From Mycolicibacterium arenosum (GTDB taxonomy: Bacteria > Actinomycetota > Actinomycetes > Mycobacteriales > Mycobacteriaceae), in NCBI RefSeq assembly GCF_024320865.1, contig NZ_JANDBD010000016.1, positions 1 through 64,000 on the forward strand: a stretch of DNA of 64,000 nt. The letters are read 5' to 3'. The translations under genes were made by a program, and so were the position numbers. Within the stretch, counting starts at the first letter, position 1. Each line of letters starts with the position of its first letter. The notes beneath the pieces are model-generated. The model did no database searches. It saw only the letters and a list, made by a program, of their open reading frames with translations, and had not been told where the DNA came from. Positions 42,721-51,639 of this stretch are shown here, piece by piece.

Positions 42721-43223
42721 CCGCTGGCCACACCGGCGCCGAGGCCAGGGTAATTCGGGGCCGGATCACCCTGGCCGCCACGGCGGTCATCGCCGCCGGA
42801 CTTGATCTGGGACTGAAGACGTGGGCCGCCCGGGCGCTGAACGATGGCAGCTCAACAGATCTCGGTCTGCTGCACCTGCGGCTGGCGTTCAACCCCGGGG
42901 TGGCATTCAGTCTCGGCGACACCCTGCCCCCAGCGGTCCTGCTCGGCGTCACCGGCGTGATCGTGGTCGCACTCGCGGTGTTCGCGGTCCGCGTCACTCG
43001 CACCGCCGCGCTGCCCGTCGTGCTGGCGCTGGCCGCGATGCTGGGTGGCGCGGTGGCCAACCTGATCGATCGCGCCGCTGACGGACTGGTCACCGACTAC
43101 CAGCACACGGGCTGGTTTCCGACCTTCAACCTCGCTGACGTCTTCGTCGTCGGCGGCGGAGCCGTCCTCGCTGTGGCGAGCTGGCGCACCAGCGACACCG
43201 CAGCCACGGGGGCCGGCGCATGA
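42717..43223 (+). CDS. lspA: Lipoprotein signal peptidase (LspA)
   Basis: 168 residues from GTG 42717, overlapping the ATPase stop. Four membrane helices; the catalytic aspartates are in NLIDRAADG and TFNLADVFV. Extra lspA copies are common in mobile cadmium/zinc operons, where they mature lipoproteins of the island. Overlaps cadD by four bases. Confidence 0.93.
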   Translation: MTAGHTGAEARVIRGRITLAATAVIAAGLDLGLKTWAARALNDGSSTDLGLLHLRLAFNPGVAFSLGDTLPPAVLLGVTGVIVVALAVFAVRVTRTAALPVVLALAAMLGGAVANLIDRAADGLVTDYQHTGWFPTFNLADVFVVGGGAVLAVASWRTSDTAATGAGA

Positions 43224-43819
43224 TCCTGTCGTCAGTTCTGCCCGCGATCGGCCTGTTCATCGTCACCAACATCGACGACATCATCGTGCTGTCGCTGTTC
43301 TTCGCCCGCGGCGCGGGGCAACGCGGAACAACGGCCCGGATCACCGCAGGCCAGTACCTAGGGTTTGCGGGGATTCTGGGCGCGGCGGTGCTGGTGACGT
43401 TGGGTGCCGGGGCGTTCCTTCCCCCGGAGATCATTCCGTACTTCGGGCTCATACCCCTGGCCCTGGGACTGTGGGCGGCATGGGAAGCCTGGCGTGGAAA
43501 CGACGATGACGACGACGATGGAAGAGTCGCGGGTAAGAACGTCGGCATCTGGACCGTCGCGGCAGTCACCTTTGCCAATGGCGGGGACAACATCGGCGTC
43601 TACGTCCCGGTCTTCCTCAGCGTGGGACCCGCGGCCGTGGTGGCCTACTGCGTCGTCTTCCTCGTGCTCGTCGCGGTCCTCGTCGTCGCCGCCAAATTCG
43701 TCGCCACCCGCCGGCCGATCGCCGAGGTCCTCGAACGCTGGGAACACGTGCTGTTCCCGATCGTCTTGATCGCCCTCGGCATCTTCATCCTGGTCAGCGG
43801 CCTGGTCTTCTCAGAGTGA
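43220..43819 (+). CDS. cadD: CadD-family cadmium resistance transporter
   Basis: 199 residues, six helices. Family motifs TNIDDIIVLSLFF and FANGGDNIGVYVP with membrane Asp/Asn residues, and an Asp-rich cytoplasmic loop (residues ~94-100). CadD proteins export Cd(II). Last of the cmtR-ATPase-lspA-cadD operon. Confidence 0.93.
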   Translation: MILSSVLPAIGLFIVTNIDDIIVLSLFFARGAGQRGTTARITAGQYLGFAGILGAAVLVTLGAGAFLPPEIIPYFGLIPLALGLWAAWEAWRGNDDDDDDGRVAGKNVGIWTVAAVTFANGGDNIGVYVPVFLSVGPAAVVAYCVVFLVLVAVLVVAAKFVATRRPIAEVLERWEHVLFPIVLIALGIFILVSGLVFSE

Positions 43820-43877
43820 GGCAGGCCCCGCCCGCGCGCCACATCAACGCCAGAACGCTTGTGGTGAAGGAGGTTTC

Positions 43878-44471
43878 ATGCGTAGCGTCAGGCAAATAGT
43901 GGCCGTTGCGGCAGCCCTTGTCATCGCGGCAGCCCAGGTCACCGGCTGCACCACTGGTGAGGATGCCGTCGCCCAAGGCGGTACGTTCGACTTCGTTTCC
44001 CCCGGCGGCCAGACCGCGATCTTCTACGACCCACCTTCGAGTCGGGTGACGATCGGCGACCTGAACGGCCCCGACTTGTTCACCGACGAAACGATCTGGC
44101 TGTCGGATTTCACCGGGAAGGTGGTCCTGATCAACGTGTGGGGCTCGTGGTGTGCGCCCTGCCGCACCGAAACTCCGGAACTGGAGACGGTCTACGCCGA
44201 ATACCGCGACCGCGGTGTGCAGTTCCTGGGTATCGACGTACGCGACAACAGAGATACTGCACGCGATTCCGTCACTGACCGCAACGTGCAATATCCCTCC
44301 ATTTTCGACCCCGCAATGCGCAGCCTCATCACCCTGGGACGCACCTATCCGACCAGCGTGGTCCCCACCACGATGGTCCTCGACCGCCAACGGGTCGCCG
44401 CGGTGTACCTCATGGCACTACTAGCCGAAGACCTACGGCCTCTACTCGATCGGCTGACCACCGAGCGATGA
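43878..44471 (+). CDS. TlpA-like thioredoxin-fold lipoprotein
   Basis: 197 residues. Signal peptide with lipobox VTGC, then a thioredoxin fold with active site WGSWCAPCRTE and the cis-Pro loop SVVPTTMV. Acts outside the membrane, reducing or isomerising thiols of metal-stressed proteins. AAGGAGG precedes the ATG. Likely still read from the cadmium operon 58 bases upstream. Confidence 0.9.
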   Translation: MRSVRQIVAVAAALVIAAAQVTGCTTGEDAVAQGGTFDFVSPGGQTAIFYDPPSSRVTIGDLNGPDLFTDETIWLSDFTGKVVLINVWGSWCAPCRTETPELETVYAEYRDRGVQFLGIDVRDNRDTARDSVTDRNVQYPSIFDPAMRSLITLGRTYPTSVVPTTMVLDRQRVAAVYLMALLAEDLRPLLDRLTTER

Positions 44472-44518
44472 CTCCTCACTGGACAGCAGCTTTGAGTGCG
44501 AGATCGCCGTGGCGGTGT

Positions 44519-44863
44519 TCACCTGCTGGTTAAGACTGCGGCGAGGTCGTCGGGGACGGGCATCGGTGTCATCAGCCCCGCCGTGACACGGCCGGTGTTG
44601 CCGACGGGATACCGACCGGTCATCGACCCAGGGGCAGCGACCATGAGGCGCAGCACCTGCCCGAGCGCTTCGCGGCGGTCGTGCTGGCGCACGGCCAACA
44701 CCAGCATGGCGGCGTGGTTGCAGGTGTGCAGCCATGGATCTGGCTGCGACACGATGTGAGCCCTCTCCAGATGTCGCCATCGCACCAGCGAATCCTCGGC
44801 TTTCATGGCGGCGTCCATTTCGCTGCGATACACCAGGCGGGCCTGCGCACTGATCCTTGGCAT
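44519..44863 (-). CDS. DUF3703 protein
   Basis: 114 residues from ATG 44863 with AGGAGC upstream. Helical, with conserved-looking HLERAHIVSQPDPWLHTCNHAAML, a His/Cys-bearing motif typical of DUF3703. The family has no assigned role but recurs next to ArsR/CadC-type metal genes. Same strand as the CadC-like gene 137 bases upstream, so probably under its control. Confidence 0.82.
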   Translation of the reverse strand: MPRISAQARLVYRSEMDAAMKAEDSLVRWRHLERAHIVSQPDPWLHTCNHAAMLVLAVRQHDRREALGQVLRLMVAAPGSMTGRYPVGNTGRVTAGLMTPMPVPDDLAAVLTSR

Positions 44864-45000
44864 CACACTCGCTCCTGTCGTACGGTCGGCAGTGCGGTCA
44901 CGACCGCAAGACGGCCACCGCCACCAGCGGCATTCGTTACTTGTCAACACTTTCAGGACCCGCCCTGAACTCGGCATCGGATTACGGGCTGCAGCACGCA

Positions 45001-45384
45001 TCAGCCACGATTCGGACTCTCTCCAGCAACCGCGGCCACACCGGACAACACCGCGGCCGTCAACTGGCGCCCACGCTCGGTCAGCCGATACATCACCAAC
45101 TTCCCCTGGCGCCGCGAGGACACCAACGACGCATTCTTGAGCTGACGCAGATGGTGTGACACCAAACCCTGAGACAACCCCACCACCCAGGCCATGTCGC
45201 AGACGCACAATTCCTCGCCAGTGGCCAACGCGGCCGCTATGGACAGCCGGGTGCCGTCCGCCAGGCCACGCGCGGCTGCGGCTGCGGCCTGCACGGTGGC
45301 GTTGTCGGGCACCGCGGCCCGGATGGACTCTGCATGCGGGAGGTCCAAACACAGCAGGTCGCAGGTGTCCACCGGCTCGGCCAT
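45001..45384 (-). CDS. cadC: CadC/CmtR-class ArsR-family metal repressor
   Basis: 127 residues. An N-terminal extension with TCDLLCLDLPH plus ELCVCDMA in the winged helix reproduces the CadC Cd(II) site (N-terminal Cys plus CxC). Recognition helix VGLSQGLVSHHLRQL. Divergent from the DsbA-like gene with only 24 bases between start codons, so one operator (45383-45392) should govern both. Confidence 0.93.
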   Translation of the reverse strand: MAEPVDTCDLLCLDLPHAESIRAAVPDNATVQAAAAAARGLADGTRLSIAAALATGEELCVCDMAWVVGLSQGLVSHHLRQLKNASLVSSRRQGKLVMYRLTERGRQLTAAVLSGVAAVAGESPNRG

Positions 45385-45392
45385 ATCGATAT
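45383..45392. promoter_or_regulatory. ATATCGATAT operator between cadC-like gene and dsbA-like gene
   Basis: Same ten-base palindrome as at 31377-31386, here covering the first bases of the CadC-like gene. A looser half TGATAT follows at 45405-45410 over the DsbA-like start. Confidence 0.6.
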
Positions 45393-45408
45393 ACTAAAGT
45401 ACGTTGAT

Positions 45409-46095
45409 ATGAAGATGAAAGGCCCCGGCTCGATCCTGGCCAGTACCCGCGTGCTCCTCACGCTCTTGGTCATCGCGGTCGCGACCGTGGGGACCGTCGT
45501 GTTTCTCTCCGTGCGCGATACCGGCTCAGCTCCCGACATCGCAGTCGACGACGGGTCAGCCGGGCAGACGGTCCGGGAAAACAGCCACCGGCTCAACTCG
45601 GTTCCCGACAGCGAGGTCTACTTCGTCGAGTTTCTCGACTTCGAATGCGAAGGCTGCCGGGCACTCTATCCCGCCATCGAGCAGCTCCGCGCCGAGTACG
45701 GCGACCGGGTGAACTTCGTGCTGCGCTACTTTCCGCTGCGCTCGCACTTCAACGCCGAACGCGCCGCACGCGCGGTGGAAGCCGCCGCCCAACAAGGTCA
45801 ACTCGAAGCCATGTACCGCAAAATGTATGAGACACAAGCAGAGTGGGGCGAGCAACAAGTTCCCGCCGACGACGTCTTCCGGGGCTTTGCCCAACAGCTG
45901 GGCTTGGAGATGGAGGCCATCGACGCCACCTACAACGACCCCGCAACCCTGCAACGCATCCAACTCGACATCGCCGACGGCACCGCACTCGGTGTACAGG
46001 GAACACCCACCTTCTTCATCAACAACGAGCGGATCCGGCCGCGCAGCTACGACGACCTGACTACGGCACTCGACCAAGCTCTGGAGCGCGGATAA
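45409..46095 (+). CDS. DsbA-like thioredoxin-fold membrane-anchored protein
   Basis: 228 residues from ATG 45409. An N-terminal membrane anchor (~13-34) is followed by a DsbA fold: active site FECEGCRAL, helical insert and GVQGTPTFFINN cis-Pro loop. Periplasmic disulfide oxidoreductase. Divergent from the CadC-like repressor, hence probably metal-induced; may protect envelope thiols from cadmium. Confidence 0.92.
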   Translation: MKMKGPGSILASTRVLLTLLVIAVATVGTVVFLSVRDTGSAPDIAVDDGSAGQTVRENSHRLNSVPDSEVYFVEFLDFECEGCRALYPAIEQLRAEYGDRVNFVLRYFPLRSHFNAERAARAVEAAAQQGQLEAMYRKMYETQAEWGEQQVPADDVFRGFAQQLGLEMEAIDATYNDPATLQRIQLDIADGTALGVQGTPTFFINNERIRPRSYDDLTTALDQALERG

Positions 46096-46103
46096 GGCGC
46101 CCT

Positions 46104-46656
46104 TGTCTCGTTAGAACCAACGCGGCGATCCGTTTGCTGTCTCACATTAGTGCCCACGCATCGGTTAGCTGCGCGACTGTCGGCGCCGCAACGCTTCGTT
46201 CAGCTGGGTGACCGTTGGCAACCCCATCAGTCCGGTATCGGTCTGATACACCCGGCACGCCAACTCCGTCACCGGTACCGCATCGTCAAAAGCGTCTGTG
46301 CCGTCGATGAGGATGGTGGGAGAGCCCGCGAACGGCAAGGCGGCTGCCTCTTCGTCCGTAGTGACCCGCCGATACGTGATCTCGACGTCGGCCAATCCGG
46401 CTGCTGCCGCGCCCACACGAGCACCGGCTTCCTGCCAATTCGGGCACCCGTCGAAATAGACAATTTCCACTCTCATATGCCGATTGTGCGCGTAAAGAGC
46501 CGGCAAGCGCTTCACCTTCAAGTACGGACGTCTCCGCACGATCTCCCCTGCTGTCTCGTTTTTAAAGAAATGAGACCGCCCTGGGCTGCCCACGTTGCCG
46601 GCCGCATAGCGCCAAGTCGCGATGTCTCATTTCTTGTCCCACACGGCGTGTCTCAG
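46104..46656. repeat. Dispersed TGTCTC motifs flanking a thioredoxin-like gene
   Basis: TGTCTCGTTAG at 46104-46114, TGTCTCACATTAG at 46138-46150, an imperfect dyad running from TGTCTCGTTT at 46552 to AAATGAGAC ending at 46576, TGTCTCATTT at 46623-46632 and TGTCTCAG near 46649. Spaced inverted and direct copies like these resemble serine-resolvase subsites or transposon ends. No resolvase gene is nearby. Confidence 0.4.
46165..46476 (-). CDS. Small thioredoxin-like protein (mercury-locus type)
   Basis: 103 residues from ATG 46476. VEIVYFDGCPNWQEA with one active-site Cys, then FAGSPTILIDG with a cis-Pro and a later ACRVY. This form is common beside mercury-resistance genes in actinobacteria, but no mer gene adjoins it here. 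TGTCTC repeats on both sides suggest a fragment of a former mercury transposon. Confidence 0.75.
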   Translation of the reverse strand: MRVEIVYFDGCPNWQEAGARVGAAAAGLADVEITYRRVTTDEEAAALPFAGSPTILIDGTDAFDDAVPVTELACRVYQTDTGLMGLPTVTQLNEALRRRQSRS

Positions 46657-46955
46657 ATCCTCGATGGCGGTAAGCAGTGAGAAGTCATTGCAGGACGGCG
46701 ATCCTCGGCTACGTCCGAGTTTGCGCCACTGGCCAGGTGCTCGACGCGCAAGTAACGTTGCCGCGACTGCCGGCGTTGATCTGTACCGCTGACGGGGCCT
46801 GCGAAGATAGGGCTGGCAATAAGCGCGTAGGCGCCGAATGGCAGAGGTTGGCGACAAACGTCTGACATGTCGCACATTGTGCGGGGATACCCCCGAGGGG
46901 TACTTTGCGGTTGTATCCACGGCGGGTACCTCGTCGACTGGGAGGCCTATCGTTC
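46477..46955. promoter_or_regulatory. Intergenic region with a CsoR/RicR box
   Basis: Contains TGTCTC repeats (see 46104-46656) and, at 46888-46902, TACCCC-CGA-GGGGTA, a perfect CsoR/RicR-type copper operator. No gene is supported before the small ORF at 46956. Confidence 0.75.
46888..46902. promoter_or_regulatory. CsoR/RicR copper operator
   Basis: Perfect dyad TACCCC/GGGGTA with a three-base spacer, 53 bp before the small Cys-containing ORF. Confidence 0.85.
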
Positions 46956-47102
46956 ATGACGGCACAAGAGAAACTCCGGCGGCTCACCCAGAGTTCAACC
47001 ATACGGTCGATCGCCAAGTGCGTGGCCCTGTGCACGTTTAGCCAAATCGCCGGCGGGCGCCGCCCTATCAAGGCCGATACGGGGAAATCCTGCTGCAGCT
47101 AA
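46956..47102 (+). CDS. Copper-box-controlled small protein
   Basis: 48 residues from ATG 46956 with GGGAGG upstream. Basic N-terminal helix, then IAKCVALC and a terminal KSCCS: four Cys in two pairs. It is not MymT by sequence. Its position directly behind a CsoR/RicR dyad suggests a copper-induced chelator or small accessory protein, comparable in idea to the small copper-induced ORFs of the M. tuberculosis RicR regulon. Function unproven. Confidence 0.65.
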   Translation: MTAQEKLRRLTQSSTIRSIAKCVALCTFSQIAGGRRPIKADTGKSCCS

Positions 47103-47162
47103 GGGCCTGCGGACCGCGGCCACCTCGGTGTCCCTGACGGGCTGCGCCGCTATTTGATGGCC

Positions 47163-47969
47163 TTAAATGTCCCGGTCCGACGTGGCGAGGAATTGTTCGA
47201 TTGCCGGGCCGAAGGCGCGCGCCAGGTCTTCAGCGTTGGCGAGCAGGTCGGACATCGCGACCTCGGCAAGCTCTCCGTGCGGAAGGGCGTCGGCGAGGGT
47301 GCGCGCGAGTTGCGTAGGGTGGCGTGAGTAGTCGCCGGCGATGATGAGCGTCGGCGTGTTGATGCGCCGGAGTTCCTCGACAGTCGCGAAAGCGCGGTCA
47401 TGACCGATTGTCGCTGCGGCAGCGGCACTTTGAGCGTCAGCGCGCGGAATGGCCTCGGTGACGAGGTTGGCAATGAGCGGCTGAAGATGAGGGACAAACA
47501 GCTCCCAGGCGGCCTGTAAACCGCGGGAACGGGCGCGGTTGGCGAAACGGTCCATCAGCTCTGTGTCGGCAGCCTTGTCCTCGTCGTCCTCGATAGCTTC
47601 AGCACTGATGATGACTGCGGACCGGGCGACATGGCGGTGTTCCAGACATGTCCGCAAGGCAATCGTGCCGCCGAGGCCGGCGCCGACAAAGTGGGCGGAC
47701 GTGGCGTCGAGCGCGTGCATGATCTCAATGGCGTCGGTGACGTACTGATCCCAGCGGTGCAACGTCGGGTCGGGGCATCGCGATGCTCCATATCCTCGAA
47801 TATCCGGCAGCGCAACGCGATACCGGCCAGCAAGTCTATTGGCAAGCGGCCGCATGCTGTAGTGGTCGGGCCCACCGCCGTGCAGCATGACGATCAGCTC
47901 GCCGCGGCCGACGACCTCGCCCATGAGCGGCCAGCCGTCATCCCCGGCGTGCAACGTTCGCACCCCCAT
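47163..47969 (-). CDS. Alpha/beta-hydrolase-fold protein lacking nucleophile Ser
   Basis: 268 residues from ATG 47969 (GGGAGAG upstream). Fold markers VMLHGGGPDHYS, DIRGYGASR and IIAGDYSRHP are present. The nucleophile elbow reads FVGAGLGGTIAL, that is GAGLG with Gly where Ser, Asp or Cys is required, and no obvious substitute. It may be a non-catalytic binding protein or use a different chemistry. Its promoter faces copZ across two CsoR boxes, so it is probably copper-induced. Confidence 0.85.
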   Translation of the reverse strand: MGVRTLHAGDDGWPLMGEVVGRGELIVMLHGGGPDHYSMRPLANRLAGRYRVALPDIRGYGASRCPDPTLHRWDQYVTDAIEIMHALDATSAHFVGAGLGGTIALRTCLEHRHVARSAVIISAEAIEDDEDKAADTELMDRFANRARSRGLQAAWELFVPHLQPLIANLVTEAIPRADAQSAAAAATIGHDRAFATVEELRRINTPTLIIAGDYSRHPTQLARTLADALPHGELAEVAMSDLLANAEDLARAFGPAIEQFLATSDRDI

Positions 47970-48050
47970 CGGTTCTCTCCCTTCGTCGCGGATTCCTCGA
48001 CCGGCGTCGACGCGGCATCGCCAAGGGTCCGAGGAACCCGCCCTTGCAAC

Positions 48051-48067
48051 ATACCCTCTAGGGGTAT
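48051..48067. promoter_or_regulatory. CsoR/RicR copper operator, left copy
   Basis: ATACCC-TCTAG-GGGTAT, perfect 17-bp dyad in the divergent region between the hydrolase-fold gene and copZ. Confidence 0.9.
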
Positions 48068-48081
48068 AGGTTGGTGTACGC

Positions 48082-48098
48082 ATACCGGGTAGGGGTAT
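48082..48098. promoter_or_regulatory. CsoR/RicR copper operator, right copy
   Basis: ATACC-N7-GGTAT, 17 bp, centre 31 bp (about three turns) from the left copy and 27 bp before the copZ ATG. Confidence 0.85.
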
Positions 48099-48124
48099 CA
48101 CGCGTTGAAGATGGGAGTTCGGTC

Positions 48125-48337
48125 ATGAGCACGATCACGTACGCCGTCACGGGAATGACCTGCGGGCACTGTGAGCTGTCGGTGCGAGGAGAAGTCAGCG
48201 AGGTCGCCGGGGTTCAAGACGTCGAGGTGAGCGCTTCGACGGGCACTCTGATCGTGACTTCCAGCGGTCCCGTCGATGACGCCCAGATCCTGCATGCGGT
48301 CGACGAGGCCGGTTATTCGGCGGTGCGTGTCGCATGA
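48125..48337 (+). CDS. copZ: CopZ-like copper chaperone
   Basis: 70 residues, one heavy-metal-associated domain with GMTCGHCELSV and the usual ferredoxin-like pattern ending in GYSAVRVA. Hands Cu(I) to the exporting ATPases. Overlaps the next gene (ATGA). Controlled by the two CsoR boxes upstream. Confidence 0.95.
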   Translation: MSTITYAVTGMTCGHCELSVRGEVSEVAGVQDVEVSASTGTLIVTSSGPVDDAQILHAVDEAGYSAVRVA

Positions 48338-49305
48338 ACGCTGCGGGACGGTTGGCCGCTTTCGGTGCGGGACTGGCGGTGGCGTTCACGGCTGCGTACG
48401 TCACCGCCGCGGCGGTCGACCCCGACACCGCGGTGACGGCCACTCAGCACGTTGGCGCTGAGCCCGCGGTTGATCACAGCGCGCCGATCGAGCAGGCGTT
48501 GCCGGTATCTCCTTTGTCCGCTGATCCGCCGGGGTTGTCGCTCGCCCAAGACGGATACGCGCTCAGCGCGGTGCGGGCACCCGGCGCACCCAACGATCGT
48601 GGCAGTTTGAGCTTCACCATTGCTGATCCCAGCGGTGCGCCGCTTCTGGACTACGCGACGGTGCACGACAAGCAGCTGCATCTCATCGTCGTCCGTTCTG
48701 ATGGTGAGCATTTTGCGCATGTACACCCGGTCCTGGATCAGGCAACCGGCATATGGTCGACGCCTTGGACGTGGAAGTCCGCCGGCACCTATCGGGTGTT
48801 CGCGGACTTTCAACCTGCCCTGGCCAGCAGCATCAAACTCACGCTCACCCGCACCGTCGACGTGGCCGGCGAGGTGGTCCCGTCGCCCCCGCTGACGACA
48901 CGGACCTCGGATGAAATTGCCGGGTACACCGTGGAACTCGACGGTGCGCTCACCGCGGGCGTCTCGAAGAAGCTCACAGCAATGGTGACTCGTGACGGCG
49001 AGCCGGTGACGACATTGCAGCCCTACCTGGGGGCCTATGGGCACCTCGTCGCGCTGCGTGAGGGCGACCTGGCGTATCTGCATGTGCACCCTGAGGGCGC
49101 TGAGCCGGTTGGGGGCCGTACCGGTGGGCCTGGGGTGTCGTTCGCGGCGACCGCACCCACCGCCGGTCGCTACCTGCTCTACCTCGACTTCAAGGTCGAC
49201 GACACCGTGCACACCGCCACGTTCGTCGTCGACGCCGCACGCGGCGACACCAATCAGCCCGCGCCAGAACCTTCGCGCGACGCCGGCCATGCCGGCGGGC
49301 ACTGA
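48334..49305 (+). CDS. Membrane-anchored, His-rich exported copper-locus protein
   Basis: 323 residues. N-terminal signal anchor (~5-28), then beta-rich segments with His motifs: HDKQLHLIVV, EHFAHVHPVL and DLAYLHVHPEG, and a terminal AGHAGGH. The paired HVHP motifs suggest external copper binding. The type is known next to copZ and copA in mycobacteria without a proven role. Confidence 0.85.
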   Translation: MNAAGRLAAFGAGLAVAFTAAYVTAAAVDPDTAVTATQHVGAEPAVDHSAPIEQALPVSPLSADPPGLSLAQDGYALSAVRAPGAPNDRGSLSFTIADPSGAPLLDYATVHDKQLHLIVVRSDGEHFAHVHPVLDQATGIWSTPWTWKSAGTYRVFADFQPALASSIKLTLTRTVDVAGEVVPSPPLTTRTSDEIAGYTVELDGALTAGVSKKLTAMVTRDGEPVTTLQPYLGAYGHLVALREGDLAYLHVHPEGAEPVGGRTGGPGVSFAATAPTAGRYLLYLDFKVDDTVHTATFVVDAARGDTNQPAPEPSRDAGHAGGH

Positions 49306-49346
49306 CGACCTCCGTCCGCCTAGAAACTGAAAGACAGAGGCAACAC

Positions 49347-51615
49347 ATGACGACATCGACACCCGTGTCCGGCCCGAGCATTGAATTACGCATCGGAGGA
49401 ATGACCTGCGCCTCCTGCGCCAACCGCATCGAACGCAAGCTCAACAAGATCGACGGCGTCGCGGCAACGGTCAACTACGCGACCGAGAAGGCCACCGTCA
49501 CGGTGCCCGACGGATACGATCCCGCGCAGCTGCTCGCCGAGGTGGAAAACGCCGGCTACAGCGCCGCGCTACCCACACCGGAGAAGCCCGCCCCGCCCGG
49601 AGAGACAGGCGAGACCGACGACCCCGAAAGGGTGTCCCTGCGCCACCGGCTGACCGGTTCGGTGCTGCTATCGGTGCCGGTCATCGCGATGGCGATGATC
49701 CCCACGCTGCAGTTCACCTACTGGCAGTGGGCGTCGCTGGTGCTGGCTGCGCCGGTGATCGTCTGGGCGGCGTGGCCGTTTCACCGCGCCGCCTGGGCCA
49801 ACCTGCGCCACGCCACGGCAACGATGGACACGCTCATCTCCCTGGGCACCTTGTCGGCCTTCCTATGGTCGCTATACGCGCTGTTCTTCGGGACCGCCGG
49901 CACCCCGGGAATGAAGCATCCCTTCTGAACTGACACTCGCACCGTCTCACGGCGCCGCCAACATCTACCTCGAAGTCGCCGCTGGCGTAACAACATTCAT
50001 CCTTGCCGGGCGCTACTTCGAGAAACGGTCCAAACGGCAAGCCGGCGCGGCGTTGCGCGCCCTCCTGGAGATGGGCGCTAAGAAGGTGTCCGTTCTGCGC
50101 GACGGCGCGGAAACGAAGATCGCCGTCGAGGACCTGATGGTGGGCGACGAGTTCGTCGTGCGCCCGGGAGAGAAGATCGCCACCGACGGGGTGGTGGCGA
50201 CGGGGACATCGGCGGTCGATGCCTCGATGCTGACCGGCGAATCGGTCCCCGTGGAGGTCGGTCCGGGTGACACCGTGGTCGGCGCAACCGTCAACGCCGG
50301 CGGGCGGCTGGTGGTGCGCGCCACCCGCGTCGGTTCTGACACCCAGCTGGCGCAGATGGCCCAACTGGTGGAGAACGCTCAAACCGGCAAAGCCCAGGTC
50401 CAGCGTCTGGCCGACCGCATCTCCGGCGTCTTCGTGCCGATCGTCCTCGCGATCGCGGTGATCACACTCGGCGCATGGCTGGGCGCGGGCTTCCCAGTCG
50501 CGGCCGCCTTCACGGCCGCGGTGGCGGTCCTGGTAATCGCCTGCCCCTGCGCGCTCGGTTTGGCTACGCCGACGGCACTTCTGGTGGGCACCGGTCGCGG
50601 CGCGCAAATTGGCGTTTTGATCAAGGGCCCGGAGGTGCTGGAGTCCACCCGCAAGGTCGACACCGTGGTGTTGGACAAGACCGGCACGGTCACCACCGGC
50701 AAGATGACCCTGGTCGACGTCGTTACCGCGCCGGGAACCGAACGCGTGGACCTGCTCCGGCTGGCCGGCGCATTGGAGAACGCTTCAGAGCACCCGATCG
50801 CCCAAGCCATCGCTACCGCCGCCACCGAAGAACTCGGGACGCTACCCACTGCTGAGGATTTCGCCAATGCCGAAGGCAAGGGTGTGCAGGGCGTCGTGGA
50901 CGGCCACGCCGTCGTCGTGGGGCGCGAATCACTGCTCGCCGACTGGTCCCAACACCTGAGCCCAGAGTTGGTGCAGGCAAAAAGCTCGGCCGAAGCGCAG
51001 GGCAAGACGGTGGTTGCCGTCGGCTGGGACGGTCAGGCTCGCGGCGTACTCGTCGTCGCGGACACCGTGAAACCGACGAGCGCTCAGGCGATCTCACAGA
51101 TGCGGGAACTCGGTCTGACGCCTGTGCTGCTCACCGGGGACAACGAAGCCGTCGCCCGCCAGATCGCCGCCGAGGTCGGCATCGACACCGTGATCGCCGA
51201 GGTCATGCCCAAAGACAAGGTCGACGTCATCGCCCGGCTGCAAGCCGAGGGCAAAACGGTGGCGATGGTCGGCGATGGCGTCAACGATGCGCCCGCCCTC
51301 GCCCAAGCCGACCTCGGCCTGGCCATGGGTACTGGAACCGATGTCGCGATCGAAGCCTCCGACATCACCCTGGTACGCGGCGACCTGCGCAGCGCCGTCG
51401 ACGCGATCCGGCTATCCCGCAAAACATTATCGACGATCAAGACGAACCTGTTCTGGGCGTTCGCCTACAACGTCGCCGCCATACCGGTTGCGGCACTGGG
51501 CATGCTCAACCCCATGCTCGCCGGTGCGGCCATGGCATTCTCCAGCATCTTCGTCGTAGGCAACAGCCTCCGACTGCGCGGCTTCACATCCACATCCTCG
51601 GCCCCCACTCACTAA
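49347..51615 (+). pseudogene. copA: CopA-type Cu(I) P1B-1 ATPase split by a one-base frameshift
   Basis: Would be 755 residues. N-terminal HMA domain GMTCASCANRI and the first membrane helices read to a TGA at 49926-49928. The downstream frame continues without gap as ELTLAPSHGAANIYLEV, exactly where the family continues after HPF. Removing the T at 49926 (TTCTGAA to TTCGAA) restores the gene. The remainder is intact: ITGESVP-type actuator LTGESVP, VIACPCALGLA, DKTGTVTT, VGDGVNDAPAL, and the YN and MAFSS copper motifs of the last helices. Sequencing error, recent mutation or +1 recoding are all possible. Without correction, no full pump is made. Confidence 0.9.
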
Positions 51616-51639
51616 CCCTTACCCCATCAAGGAGAACCC

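Noticed and set aside
48334..49305. Multicopper oxidase or PcoC-like assignment for the His-rich exported protein
   Set aside because: No multicopper-oxidase HxH/HCH set or CopC motif is present; only HVHP-type His clusters.
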